DNA of 64,000 bases, taken from assembly GCA_002239065.1 (NCBI GenBank), contig MPNO01000019.1, positions 1 to 64,000 on the forward strand. The letters run 5' to 3'. The stretch is from Defluviicoccus sp. bin129 (GTDB lineage Bacteria > Pseudomonadota > Alphaproteobacteria > MPNO01). A program made the position numbers and the translations under genes. Positions 34,268 through 42,469 of this stretch are shown here, in pieces. How positions within the stretch are numbered: position 1 is the stretch's first letter; each line of letters starts with the position of its first letter. The notes under the pieces are model-generated. The model ran no database searches. It saw only the letters and a program-made list of their open reading frames with translations, and was not told where the DNA came from.

Positions 34268-35470
34268 TTGCGCTGCGAAGTGGTCGCCATCGGCACCGAG
34301 CTCCTTCTCGGACAGATCGTCGACACCAACTCGTCCTGGATCGGCGAAAGGCTGGCGCTGATCGGCATCGACTCCCACTTCCAGGTCAAGGTCGGCGACA
34401 ACCCCGACCGCATGGAATTCTGCATCCGCCAGGCGCTGGAGCGCAGCGACGCGGTGATCTGCTGCGGCGGGCTCGGCCCGACCCAGGACGACATCACCCG
34501 GGAGGTGATCGCCCGGGTGATGGGGGTGGCGCTCCGCCGCGATCCGGTCGTCGAGCAGCGCATCGTCGACCTGTTCAGGGCGCGCGGCCGGACGATGACC
34601 GAGAACAACCGGCGCCAGGCCGACATCCCGCTCGGCGGGCGTCCGATCGCAGAGATGCCGGGCACCGCGCCGGGGCTGGTCTGCCCGGTCGGCGGGAAGG
34701 TGATCTACGCCGTCCCCGGCGTGCCCTACGAGATGCGGGAGATGATGGAGGGAACGGTGCTGCCGGACCTCCTGAATCGCTCCGGCGGCGCGGCGGTGAT
34801 CCGCAGCCGGGTGCTGCGCACCTGGGGCCAGAGCGAGTCGGGACTCGCCGAAATCCTCGCCGGGCGGATCGACGCGCTCGACGGGATCGGCAACCCGACG
34901 CTCGCCTTCCAGGCCTCCGGCGCCGACGGCCTCAAGGTGCGGATCACCGCCAAGGCGGCCGACGAATCCGCCGCCGCCGCGATCCTGGCCGACGAGGAGG
35001 CGCTGGTGCGCGGGCTTCTGGGCGACGTGATCTTCGGCGTCGACGAGGAGACCATGGAATCGGTGGTGCTCGCGGCGCTCCGCGAATCCGGCCGGACCCT
35101 CGCGGCGGCCGAAGGTTTTACCGGCGGGCTGGTCGCCGCGCGGCTCACCCGGCTCGACCCGGAGATGGAGGTCTTCGTCGGCGGCACGCTGGGACCCCGC
35201 GGCGGGGCGGAAGACTCGGCGGCGACCGGCGAGGCGCGCGCGGCGGAGGCGGCGCTGCGGGTCCGCGCCGCTCTCGGCGCCTCGCTCGGGATCGCCGCGA
35301 TCGGTCGGGAGACGGGCGAGGACGTTCCGCCCGGCACCGCCCGCATGGCGGTCGCCAGCGGCACCGGCACGGCGACGCACAGCATCGCGCTGCCGGGCGA
35401 CCGCAACCAGGCGCGCGAATACGCGGTGATCCACCTGCTGAGCTTTCTCAGGCGCACCCTGCTCGCCTGA
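34268..35470 (+). CDS. cinA: CinA-family protein with divergent C-terminal (PncC-like) domain
   Basis: A 400-residue protein. The N-terminal molybdopterin-binding-like domain is normal (CEVVAIGTELLLGQIVDTNS, CCGGLGPTQDDITREV, ENNRRQAD, PGTAPGL and a central YAVPGVPYEMREMMEG). The C-terminal domain (about 255-400) should be the nicotinamide-nucleotide amidase, but its hallmark ESCTGG reads EGFTGG and the following segment has no Cys or usual Lys. TTG was chosen: it has GAGGGGG 6-7 bases upstream and no ATG fits. CinA hydrolyses ADP-ribose and deamidates NMN; here the second activity is doubtful. Confidence 0.88.
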   Translation: MRCEVVAIGTELLLGQIVDTNSSWIGERLALIGIDSHFQVKVGDNPDRMEFCIRQALERSDAVICCGGLGPTQDDITREVIARVMGVALRRDPVVEQRIVDLFRARGRTMTENNRRQADIPLGGRPIAEMPGTAPGLVCPVGGKVIYAVPGVPYEMREMMEGTVLPDLLNRSGGAAVIRSRVLRTWGQSESGLAEILAGRIDALDGIGNPTLAFQASGADGLKVRITAKAADESAAAAILADEEALVRGLLGDVIFGVDEETMESVVLAALRESGRTLAAAEGFTGGLVAARLTRLDPEMEVFVGGTLGPRGGAEDSAATGEARAAEAALRVRAALGASLGIAAIGRETGEDVPPGTARMAVASGTGTATHSIALPGDRNQAREYAVIHLLSFLRRTLLA

Positions 35471-35552
35471 CGGCGGTTCGCCTTGGACCGGGGAATGCGC
35501 TAACCTTGACGGCGCACCCGCCCTCTAATTCGGAACCTTCGGAGGCGGCGCG

Positions 35553-36026
35553 ATGTCGCGTCTTTCCATCGGCCATGTCGGGCTCCATGTCCGCGACCTC
35601 GAAGAGGAGATCGCCTTCCTGGAGCTGATCGGCGGCGAGCTCACCTGCATCGACCGGGCGCCGGTCGGCCGGGTCGCCTTCGTCTCGCTCGACGGCGAGC
35701 GCCATCATTCGCTCGCCTTGTTCGAGGACGGAAAGCCCCTGCCGAGCGGTAGTTCCAAGACCGAGCCCGCCGGCGTTCACCACATCGCCCTCCCGGCGGA
35801 CAGCATCGACGACGTCAAGTCCTGGGAACGCAAGCTCGCCGCCGCCGGGATCGAGATCGACGGCCCCCATGTGCAGGGCCCGGATGGCGGCGGGCTCGAC
35901 GGCGGCAGCGGCAGCTATGCGATCTTCTTCAACGACCCCAACGGCATCTGCTTCGAGATCTATGCCGGCGCGATGACCCTGCCCGAGTTCCGCCGCGCCG
36001 AAGCCGCGAAGGCGAGCGGCGCATGA
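35553..36026 (+). CDS. VOC (glyoxalase/dioxygenase-fold) metalloprotein
   Basis: A 157-residue protein built of two betaalphabetabetabeta modules. Metal-ligand candidates: H8 in SIGHVGLHVRD, the His of GVHHIALPAD and the Glu of ICFEIYAG. NDPNGICFEIY is the usual VOC end. These enzymes are glyoxalase I, methylmalonyl-CoA epimerase or extradiol dioxygenases; which one is not clear. The N-terminus LHVRDLEEEIAFLELIGGELTC resembles aromatic or antibiotic-resistance VOC proteins. A GGAGG site precedes the ATG. Its stop overlaps the methyltransferase start (ATGA). Confidence 0.85.
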   Translation: MSRLSIGHVGLHVRDLEEEIAFLELIGGELTCIDRAPVGRVAFVSLDGERHHSLALFEDGKPLPSGSSKTEPAGVHHIALPADSIDDVKSWERKLAAAGIEIDGPHVQGPDGGGLDGGSGSYAIFFNDPNGICFEIYAGAMTLPEFRRAEAAKASGA

Positions 36027-36757
36027 GCGATCCCGCGGCGGCGACGGAGGGTGCGCGGGGCCCGAGCGTCTATTCGGGACAGCGGACGGTCGAAGCGCCG
36101 CCTTTCGACCTGCCGGACCGGCTGGTACCCGACACGAGACTCAGGATGGACGGGCTCGAGTTCCTGTCCCTGCTGCCGGAGGCGGCGATCCCGGTGGCGT
36201 TCCTCGACCCGCAATATCGCGGCGTGCTGGAAAAGCTCAAATACGGCAACGAGGGCGAGCTGCGCGGCAAGCGCCGCGCCGCCCTGGTGCAGATGACCGA
36301 GGATGCGATCGCCGGTTTCATCCACGGCATCGATCGCGCGCTCCTGCCGTCCGGCCATCTCTTCCTGTGGATCGACAAGTTCCACCTCTGCCAGGATTTC
36401 CACGGCTGGTTCGACGGCACCGGGCTCGATGTCGTCGACCTGGTGACCTGGGACAAGGGCACGTTCGGCATGGGCTACCGCACGCGCCGCCGGGCGGAAT
36501 ACTGCGTCGTGCTCCAGAAGAAGCCGCGCCGGGCCAAGGGGGTGTGGAAGATCCACAACATCACCGACATCGTGCTGGAGAAGGCCGAACGGAAGGCGCA
36601 CCCGCATGCCAAGCCGGTGGGGCTTCAGGCCGCGCTGATGTCGGCGGTGAGCAACGAGGGGGATTTCGTCATCGACCCGGCGGCGGGCTCGTTCACCGTC
36701 CTCGAGGCGACCCGCCAGTGCGGCCGGACGTTCCTCGGCTGCGACATCGAAGGGTGA
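36023..36757 (+). CDS. Orphan DNA methyltransferase (N6-adenine/N4-cytosine type)
   Basis: A 244-residue N6_N4 methylase. The catalytic tetrad is at 62-65 (AFLDPQYRG), an unusual form of the DPPY motif, and the SAM-binding motif I is at 218-224 (DPAAGSF), giving the order IV then I of the beta class. Between them are GYRTRRRAEYCVVLQKK and HPHAKPVGLQAALMS. No restriction enzyme or specificity subunit is near. The ATGA overlap with the VOC gene shows it is not a new arrival at the 5' end. Modified base and site cannot be seen. Confidence 0.85.
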   Translation: MSDPAAATEGARGPSVYSGQRTVEAPPFDLPDRLVPDTRLRMDGLEFLSLLPEAAIPVAFLDPQYRGVLEKLKYGNEGELRGKRRAALVQMTEDAIAGFIHGIDRALLPSGHLFLWIDKFHLCQDFHGWFDGTGLDVVDLVTWDKGTFGMGYRTRRRAEYCVVLQKKPRRAKGVWKIHNITDIVLEKAERKAHPHAKPVGLQAALMSAVSNEGDFVIDPAAGSFTVLEATRQCGRTFLGCDIEG

Positions 36758-36764
36758 ACGCGGG

Positions 36765-38240
36765 GTGCTGAAGACCGGCGCGGAGCACCTGGAGAGCCTG
36801 CGCGACGGGCGCAGGGTCTATATCGGGGGCGAGCCGGTGGACGACGTCACCGCCCACCCCGCGTTCCGCAACGGCGCGCGGTCGTTCGCGATGCTGTATG
36901 ACCGCAAGCGCGATCCCGAGAACATCGACGCGATGTCCTTCGAGGAGGACGGCGAGCGCTACTCGAGCTGGTTCCTGATGCCGCGGACCAGGGACGACCT
37001 CCGCAAGCGGATGGACACCCACCGCCGGATCGCGTCGTGGACCCACGGCCTGCTGGGCCGCTCGCCCGACCATGTCGCGAGCTTCGTCACCGGGCTTGCC
37101 ATGCGTCCCGACCTGTTCGACGGCATCCGGCAGGGTTTCGGCGAGAACATGGTCGCCTATTACCGGCACATGCGCGAGAACGACGTGTGCGCGACCTACA
37201 CCGTGCTGCCGCCCCAGGGCGCCCGCAAGCCCGAGATGTACGAGCGCGCGGGCATGACGGTGCCGACGCTCCGGGTGACCGGCGAGGACGATGCCGGCGT
37301 CACCCTCAACGGGATGAAGATGCTCGGGACCTCGGCGATCTTCGCCAACGAGACCTGGGTCGGCAATCTGCTCCCGCTGGGCCCGGACCAGGTCAAGGAA
37401 TCGATCACCTGCGGCGTGCCCCTCAATGCCGAGGGCGTGTCGATCTGGTCGCGCAAGCCGTTCGAGCTTCATGCCGTGAGCGAGTTCGACAACCCGCTCG
37501 CCTGGCGCTTCGACGAGACCGATTCGATGGTCATCTTCAAGGACGTGAAGGTGCCCTGGGAGCGAGTCGTGGTGCACGACAACGCCGAGATGTCGCGCGA
37601 GATCTACGTGCGTTCGCCGAGCCACGTGATGGGCAACCACCAGTCCAACATCCGCTTCCTGGAAAAGCTGAAGCTGATTCTCGCGGTCGCCCGGCGGGTG
37701 ACCGACATGAACAATGTCGGCCACATCCCGGCGGTCCAGACCACGCTCGGCGATCTCGCCGCCAGGCTCAGCGGGCTGGAGGCGATGATCGAGGGCCAGA
37801 TCGAGAATCACGAGGAATACGCGCCCGGCTACGTCAACGCGAACCGGCGCTACATGTATGCCGCGCTCCACTTCTGCACCATGACCTACGGCCAGATCTG
37901 CGACGAGGTGCGCGAGCTCCTGGGCGGCGGGCCGTTCCAGATGCCGGCCGACATCTCGGTCGTCCGCGACCCGGAGATGCGCGAGACCTTCGAGACCTAC
38001 TGGTCGGTCCCCGGGCAGAGCGCGGTCGAACGGATGAAGGTGCTCAAGCTCGCCTGGGACCTGCTGGGCTCGGAATTCGCGGGCCGCCACGCGCAATACG
38101 AGAAGTTTTACGCGGGCCCCGGTTTCGTGGTCTCCGGCTACAGCTACCGCTACCTGCCGTGGGAGGAATACGAGGCGAGCCTCGACGAGACGATGAGCCG
38201 CTACGATGTGCCCGGGGGTTGGGCCGAGGACGGCGATTGA
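36765..38240 (+). CDS. HpaB-type flavin-dependent monooxygenase
   Basis: A 491-residue protein of the 4-hydroxyphenylacetate 3-monooxygenase oxygenase family, close to the usual length. Seen: AEHLESLRDGRRVYIGGEPVDDVTAHPAFRN, WTHGLLGRSPDHVASFVTG, TYTVLPPQGARKPE, a flavin-domain RVTGEDDAGVTLNGMKMLGTSAIFAN and a C-terminal FWSVPG-like YWSVPGQSAVERMKVLKLAWDLLGSEF. It uses FADH2 from a separate reductase (HpaC-type) to hydroxylate phenols or related rings; no reductase is in this window. It begins with GTG seven bases after the methyltransferase gene; the next gene overlaps the stop. Confidence 0.9.
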   Translation: MLKTGAEHLESLRDGRRVYIGGEPVDDVTAHPAFRNGARSFAMLYDRKRDPENIDAMSFEEDGERYSSWFLMPRTRDDLRKRMDTHRRIASWTHGLLGRSPDHVASFVTGLAMRPDLFDGIRQGFGENMVAYYRHMRENDVCATYTVLPPQGARKPEMYERAGMTVPTLRVTGEDDAGVTLNGMKMLGTSAIFANETWVGNLLPLGPDQVKESITCGVPLNAEGVSIWSRKPFELHAVSEFDNPLAWRFDETDSMVIFKDVKVPWERVVVHDNAEMSREIYVRSPSHVMGNHQSNIRFLEKLKLILAVARRVTDMNNVGHIPAVQTTLGDLAARLSGLEAMIEGQIENHEEYAPGYVNANRRYMYAALHFCTMTYGQICDEVRELLGGGPFQMPADISVVRDPEMRETFETYWSVPGQSAVERMKVLKLAWDLLGSEFAGRHAQYEKFYAGPGFVVSGYSYRYLPWEEYEASLDETMSRYDVPGGWAEDGD

Positions 38241-39013
38241 ACGGCCGCGCGGTCGCCATCGCGGTGGACGGGGTTCGGCTCCACGGCGAGTGGTGCGCCG
38301 AGCCGGTCGCGGGCAGGCCGGCGCTGGTCTTTCTGCATGACGGGCTCGGGTCTGTGGAGACGTGGCGCGGCCTGCCGGGGCGGCTCGGCCGCCGGCTGGG
38401 TATCGGCGCCTTCGCCTACGACCGCTGGGGTTACGGCCGGTCGGACGGGCGGGTCCCCTTCCCGGTCGATTTCATCGAGCAGGAGGCGGCGCGGCTGGCG
38501 GACATCCTCCGCGTCGCCGGGATCGGGGACCACGCCGTCGTCGGGCACAGCGACGGCGGCACCATCGCGCTGCTCCATGCGGCGCGGAACCCGGCCGGGC
38601 TCAGGGCGACGGTAAGCCTGTCCGCCCATATTCACCGCGACCCCCTCGCCGAGAAGCATCTCCACCGCTTCCGGGACCATGCGGCGAACCGGACGCTCCC
38701 CGCATGGATGGCCCGGTTTCACGGCGACAAGGCGACGGATGTCGCCGCCTGCTGGTCGGAAACCTGGCTCGAAATCTTCGCCGCCGACTGGGACATCGCG
38801 CCGGCGCTCGAGGGCATCGCCGGACCGCTGCTCGCGCTGCACGGCGAGAACGACGCCCATGGCGTCGCCGAACAGCTGGAAAACATCGCCCGCGCAGTGC
38901 CCCACGCCGCCGCGCGGCTGCTCCCCGGCATCGACCACTTCCCGCATCTCGAAGACCCGGAGGGAACCGAGGCGGCGGTCGCCGCCTTCCTCGCCGAGGC
39001 GCTGGGACTTTAG
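38237..39013 (+). CDS. Alpha/beta hydrolase
   Basis: A 258-residue hydrolase. Nucleophile elbow GHSDGG, acid Asp in GENDAHG, His in GIDHFPHLED. The oxyanion strand is LVFLHDGLGSVETWR. It may cleave C-C bonds or esters in a ring-cleavage pathway, or it may be a general esterase. The TTG start overlaps the HpaB stop (TTGA) and has GAGGA six bases upstream; a GTG 27 bases later is an alternative. It converges with the NTF2-like gene with only six bases between. Confidence 0.85.
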   Translation: MNGRAVAIAVDGVRLHGEWCAEPVAGRPALVFLHDGLGSVETWRGLPGRLGRRLGIGAFAYDRWGYGRSDGRVPFPVDFIEQEAARLADILRVAGIGDHAVVGHSDGGTIALLHAARNPAGLRATVSLSAHIHRDPLAEKHLHRFRDHAANRTLPAWMARFHGDKATDVAACWSETWLEIFAADWDIAPALEGIAGPLLALHGENDAHGVAEQLENIARAVPHAAARLLPGIDHFPHLEDPEGTEAAVAAFLAEALGL

Positions 39014-39019
39014 GGCGCC

Positions 39020-39448
39020 CTAACCCCCCTCGATCGCCTGGCGGACGGCGTCGGAGTCCTGTTTCTTGACGATCAGGGGGCGCTGGGTCTTGGCGTAGGT
39101 GTGCTTCTCGACCAGCTTTCCGTCGCTGAAATGCAACAGGTCGAGCCCGCGCCATCCGCCGCCCCGCTCGCCGCTCTCGACGGTAAGCATCCAGCTGATC
39201 ATCGCCTTGCCGGTCTCGGTATCGAGGAACATGTCCTCGGTGTGGAAGCGCATCTTGCCGTACTGGCCCTCGAATTGCGGCTCGAAGGCGGCGCGGATCG
39301 CGGCCTTGCCGACATGGCGTTCACCGTGGAACTCGTCGTAGATCGCATCGTCGGCGAAATAGGCCATCACCTCGTCGATGCTCTCGCGGTTGAAGGCCTC
39401 GGTGAAATCCTCGACCCACTCTCCCAACTCCTCGCGGCTCGGCCTCAT
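39020..39448 (-). CDS. NTF2/SnoaL-like protein
   Basis: A 142-residue small-pocket protein. Seen: ELGEWVEDFTEAFNRESIDEVMAYFADDAIYDEFHGERHVGKAAIRAAFEPQF, then SWMLTVES, WRGLDLLHFSDGKLVEKHTYAK, the typical cone fold. Members include polyketide cyclases, dehydratases and ketosteroid isomerases. Catalytic residues of known enzymes cannot be placed with confidence. It is 24 bases downstream of the quinone oxidoreductase gene on the same strand, so it likely shares a transcript. Confidence 0.85.
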   Translation of the reverse strand: MRPSREELGEWVEDFTEAFNRESIDEVMAYFADDAIYDEFHGERHVGKAAIRAAFEPQFEGQYGKMRFHTEDMFLDTETGKAMISWMLTVESGERGGGWRGLDLLHFSDGKLVEKHTYAKTQRPLIVKKQDSDAVRQAIEGG

Positions 39449-39472
39449 CTCGTCCTCCGGTTCGCGCAGGGC

Positions 39473-40471
39473 CTAGCGCCCCGTCGTCAGCACCATTTTA
39501 CCCTGCACCCGGTGCTCGTGGAACATCGGGATCACCGACTGGAAATCCTCCAGCTTATGGACGCCGGTAACCTGCGGGTTGATGTCGCCGCGTTCGCACA
39601 TCGCCATCAGCTCGGCGACCGCGCCGGCCATCAGCTCCGGCCGGTGGCGGAAGTGGAGGTCGAGCGCGACGCCCATCATGGTCAGGTTGCGCACGTTGAA
39701 ATAGCCCGCCTTGGCCTCGGGGATGCGCCCGGCGGCGAAGCCCACCGCGAGGATGCGGCCCGAGAACGCGAGCGCCCGGATCGCGGCGTCGAAGAAGTCG
39801 CCGCCGATGGGGTCGAGAACGATGTCGACGCCGCGCCGGTCGGTCACCGCATAGACCTGATCGCGCAGCGAATCGCGGACATTGTCGCCCGACAGGTCGA
39901 TCACGTGGTCGGCGCCATGCGCCTCGATCAGCGCGACCCGCTCGGGCGACATCGAGGTCGAACCGGCGATCGCGGTGGCGCCGCTGGCCTTGGCGATCTC
40001 GATCGCCGCGAGGCCTACGCCGCCCGACGCGCCGAGGACCAGAACCGCATCGCCGGCGGCGATCTGCGCCCGGACGACCAGCGCCACATAGGAAGTCAGG
40101 TAGGTGGTCATCATCCCGGCCCCGGTGACGAAATCGACCTTGTCGGGCAGCGCCCAGCAGCGCTCCTTCGGTACCGCCCGCCGCTCGGCATAGGCGCCGA
40201 AGGTATAGACCGAGGCCACCCGGTCGCCGGGCTTCAGGCCGCGCACATTGGCGCCGACGGCCGCCACCACCCCCGCCGCGTCGCGACCGGGGACGAACGG
40301 CGTCTCGGGCTTCACCTGGTAGCGGCCCTGCATCATCAGCGTGTCGGGGTAGTTGAGACCGATGGCGTGGACGTCGATCAGCACCTCGTCGGGCCCGGGC
40401 ACGGGGTCTGCGACCTCTTCCAGCCTGTGGGTGTCGAGCGGCCCGAACTCGCGGATGACCACACCACGCAT
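39473..40471 (-). CDS. NADPH:quinone oxidoreductase-type zinc-independent MDR protein
   Basis: A 332-residue medium-chain reductase. N-terminal GroES-like domain (IDVHAIGLNYPDTLMMQGRYQVKPETPFVPGRDAAGVV), then a Rossmann domain with VLVLGASGGVGLAAIEIAKASGA and the GSTSMSPERVALIEAHGADHVID NADPH region. Zinc-ligand Cys are missing, so it is a quinone reductase or enoyl reductase. GGGGAGAAGG precedes the ATG. It is divergent from the CoA ligase gene 127 bases away, which suggests a shared control region. Confidence 0.9.
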   Translation of the reverse strand: MRGVVIREFGPLDTHRLEEVADPVPGPDEVLIDVHAIGLNYPDTLMMQGRYQVKPETPFVPGRDAAGVVAAVGANVRGLKPGDRVASVYTFGAYAERRAVPKERCWALPDKVDFVTGAGMMTTYLTSYVALVVRAQIAAGDAVLVLGASGGVGLAAIEIAKASGATAIAGSTSMSPERVALIEAHGADHVIDLSGDNVRDSLRDQVYAVTDRRGVDIVLDPIGGDFFDAAIRALAFSGRILAVGFAAGRIPEAKAGYFNVRNLTMMGVALDLHFRHRPELMAGAVAELMAMCERGDINPQVTGVHKLEDFQSVIPMFHEHRVQGKMVLTTGR

Positions 40472-40598
40472 GTCCTTCTCCCCTGCGGATTGCGGCCGGG
40501 AACCTATCACCCGGCCTTCCGTGGCGGAACCCGCGGCTTGACCCCCGCTGGGCGCCCGACGACTATCGCGCCGGATTCTGGAATACGGAGTATCCGGC

Positions 40599-42191
40599 AT
40601 GAAGCGGCGCGTCGGCGGGACCGAGCCCGGTGCGGAGCACGATCTTGCGATTCCCTTCACCTCGGTGCGGGCGTTGCTCGATGCCTACAAGGCGCGCGAT
40701 GCCGACCGGGTGGCGCTGGTCGATCTCGATCAGGGGAGCTCGATCACCTGGGGCGAGCTTCATGCCGAGGCCAACCGCATCGCCAACTTTCTCGCCGGGC
40801 GCGGTATCGGGCGGGGCGACCATGTCGCGGTGCTGTCGGAGGAGCGGCTGGAGAAGCTGATCCTGTGGATGGGGATCTGGCGCGCCGGCGCGGCGATCTG
40901 CCCGATCAATGTCGAGATGAATATCGGCTATATCGCCCGCATCCTGCGCGCGATCGGCCCGAAGCTCACTCTGTGGCACGAGGCGATGGACGGGCCGCGC
41001 ATGACCGACGGCGTGGACGGCGAGATCCACCGCTTCGGGCGCTGGGACAAGGGGCCGGCGGACGGCGCGGATATGGACGAGTTCTTCGCCCGGCTCGCCT
41101 CGGTGCCGGCCGCGCCGGAGCTCGATTTCGACAACGCGCCGGCCGACATCGGCAGCATCTACTGCACCTCGGGCACCACCGACACGCCCAAGCTGTTCGT
41201 CTGCGACATGCTGGGGCACTGGCTGTTCGGGCTGTCGACCATCGACTTCCTCGGCCTGACCGAGGCGGACCGCACGCTGGAATACCGCTCCTTCGGCTGG
41301 AACTCGGCCCAGGGGGCGAGCCTGCTGCCGTGGATGCAGACCGGCTGCACGCTGCATTTCGCGCGGCGCTTCTCGCATAGCCGGTTCTTCGACTGGATCA
41401 GGGACAACCGGATCACCTTCTCGATCGGCATCCCGACGGTGATCAACATGCTGCTCGACGACCCGGTCGAGATCGCCCGCGAAGACATCGCCTCGCTGCG
41501 GTTCATGAGTTCGAGCACCGCCCCGCTCGCGCCCGAGCGCTGGCAGCAATTCGAGGACCGCTACGGCGTCAGCCTGCTCCAGTTCTACGGCTGCTCGGAG
41601 GGCGGCTGGGTGTGCGGCAACCGGCACGACTACTGCCGCAAGGGAACCGTCGGACCGCCGGCCAGGCACCAGGAGTTCCTGATCGTCGACGAGGACGGCA
41701 AGCGCTGCCCGCCGGGCGTCGAGGGCGAGGTCACGCTGGGCGGGCCGCAATGCGTGGTCGCCGCGATGTCGATCGACGGCGAGCGGGAGGATTTGAAGGG
41801 GCGGCGCATCCATCTCGGCGACCTCGCGGTGATGGACGAGGACGGCTTCATCACCGTGACCGGCCGCCTCAAGGATTTGATCATCCGCGGCGGGGTCAAT
41901 ATCGCGCCGGCGGAGATCGACAACGTGCTGCTGCGCCATCCGGGCGTCCACGAGGCCGCCGCGGTCGGCGTGCCGGACCCGATCTACGGCGAGGAGGTCG
42001 TCTGCTACGTCGTCGGGCGTTCGGGCGAGAGCCTGACGGCGGCCGCGATCGCCGCGCACTGCAAGGCCAGCCTGCCCGACTACCGGATGCCGAAGGAAAT
42101 CCACTTCATCGACGCGCTGCCCAAGAACGACCGCGGCAAGGTGCGCCGGCCCGACCTCCGCGAAATGTGGGAAGCGGCCCGGGCGGATTAG
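40599..42191 (+). CDS. AMP-binding acyl/aryl-CoA ligase
   Basis: A 530-residue ANL-superfamily ligase. The P-loop reads YCTSGTTDTPKL (188-199), where the family has TSGTTGxPKG: the Gly after TT is Asp and the final Gly is Leu. The hinge and A5 regions LQFYGCSEGG, GDLAVMDEDGFITVTGRLKDLIIRGGVNIAPAEID are normal, and catalytic Lys is K514 in NDRGKVRR. It should activate a carboxylic acid as AMP then CoA ester. The P-loop changes may lower or alter activity. It is 278 bases upstream of the UbiD gene on the same strand. Confidence 0.9.
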   Translation: MKRRVGGTEPGAEHDLAIPFTSVRALLDAYKARDADRVALVDLDQGSSITWGELHAEANRIANFLAGRGIGRGDHVAVLSEERLEKLILWMGIWRAGAAICPINVEMNIGYIARILRAIGPKLTLWHEAMDGPRMTDGVDGEIHRFGRWDKGPADGADMDEFFARLASVPAAPELDFDNAPADIGSIYCTSGTTDTPKLFVCDMLGHWLFGLSTIDFLGLTEADRTLEYRSFGWNSAQGASLLPWMQTGCTLHFARRFSHSRFFDWIRDNRITFSIGIPTVINMLLDDPVEIAREDIASLRFMSSSTAPLAPERWQQFEDRYGVSLLQFYGCSEGGWVCGNRHDYCRKGTVGPPARHQEFLIVDEDGKRCPPGVEGEVTLGGPQCVVAAMSIDGEREDLKGRRIHLGDLAVMDEDGFITVTGRLKDLIIRGGVNIAPAEIDNVLLRHPGVHEAAAVGVPDPIYGEEVVCYVVGRSGESLTAAAIAAHCKASLPDYRMPKEIHFIDALPKNDRGKVRRPDLREMWEAARAD

Positions 42192-42257
42192 ACCGGAATC
42201 GTACGGCACCGCCGGAAACGGTCTGTTTCCGCTATAGCAACCGGTGATCGATTGTTT

Positions 42258-42280
42258 CGCCGGAAATGGCGGTTTTCTTT
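42258..42280 (+). terminator. Short hairpin with T-rich tail after the CoA ligase gene
   Basis: CGCC and GGCG (loop GGAAAT) are followed by GTTTTCTTT. A second inverted repeat, GGAAAC-GGTCT-GTTTCC (42214-42230), lies just upstream, right after the ligase stop. The stem is short, so terminator strength is doubtful, but the T-rich tail is rare in this GC-rich DNA. Confidence 0.4.
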
Positions 42281-42469
42281 GCAATCCGCGCCGGGAACCG
42301 TAGATTTGGCGCCCGGCCCGGACTCCGGCCCGGGCCCGTTCTTGCATGAGAGCAAGGCGCGTGGCGGCGGGATGGTCCCGCCGCCCGTCGAAGCCGCCGA
42401 CTAACGCGGCAGCACACGGCTCCGACCGCCGACAAACGCGGTCCTGCGGAGACGCCAAGAGGAGACCCC

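Noticed and set aside
42192-42469. Riboswitch or leader peptide before ubiD
   Set aside because: Only short hairpins and a T-rich stretch are seen; no pairing pattern of a known riboswitch class could be recognised by eye.
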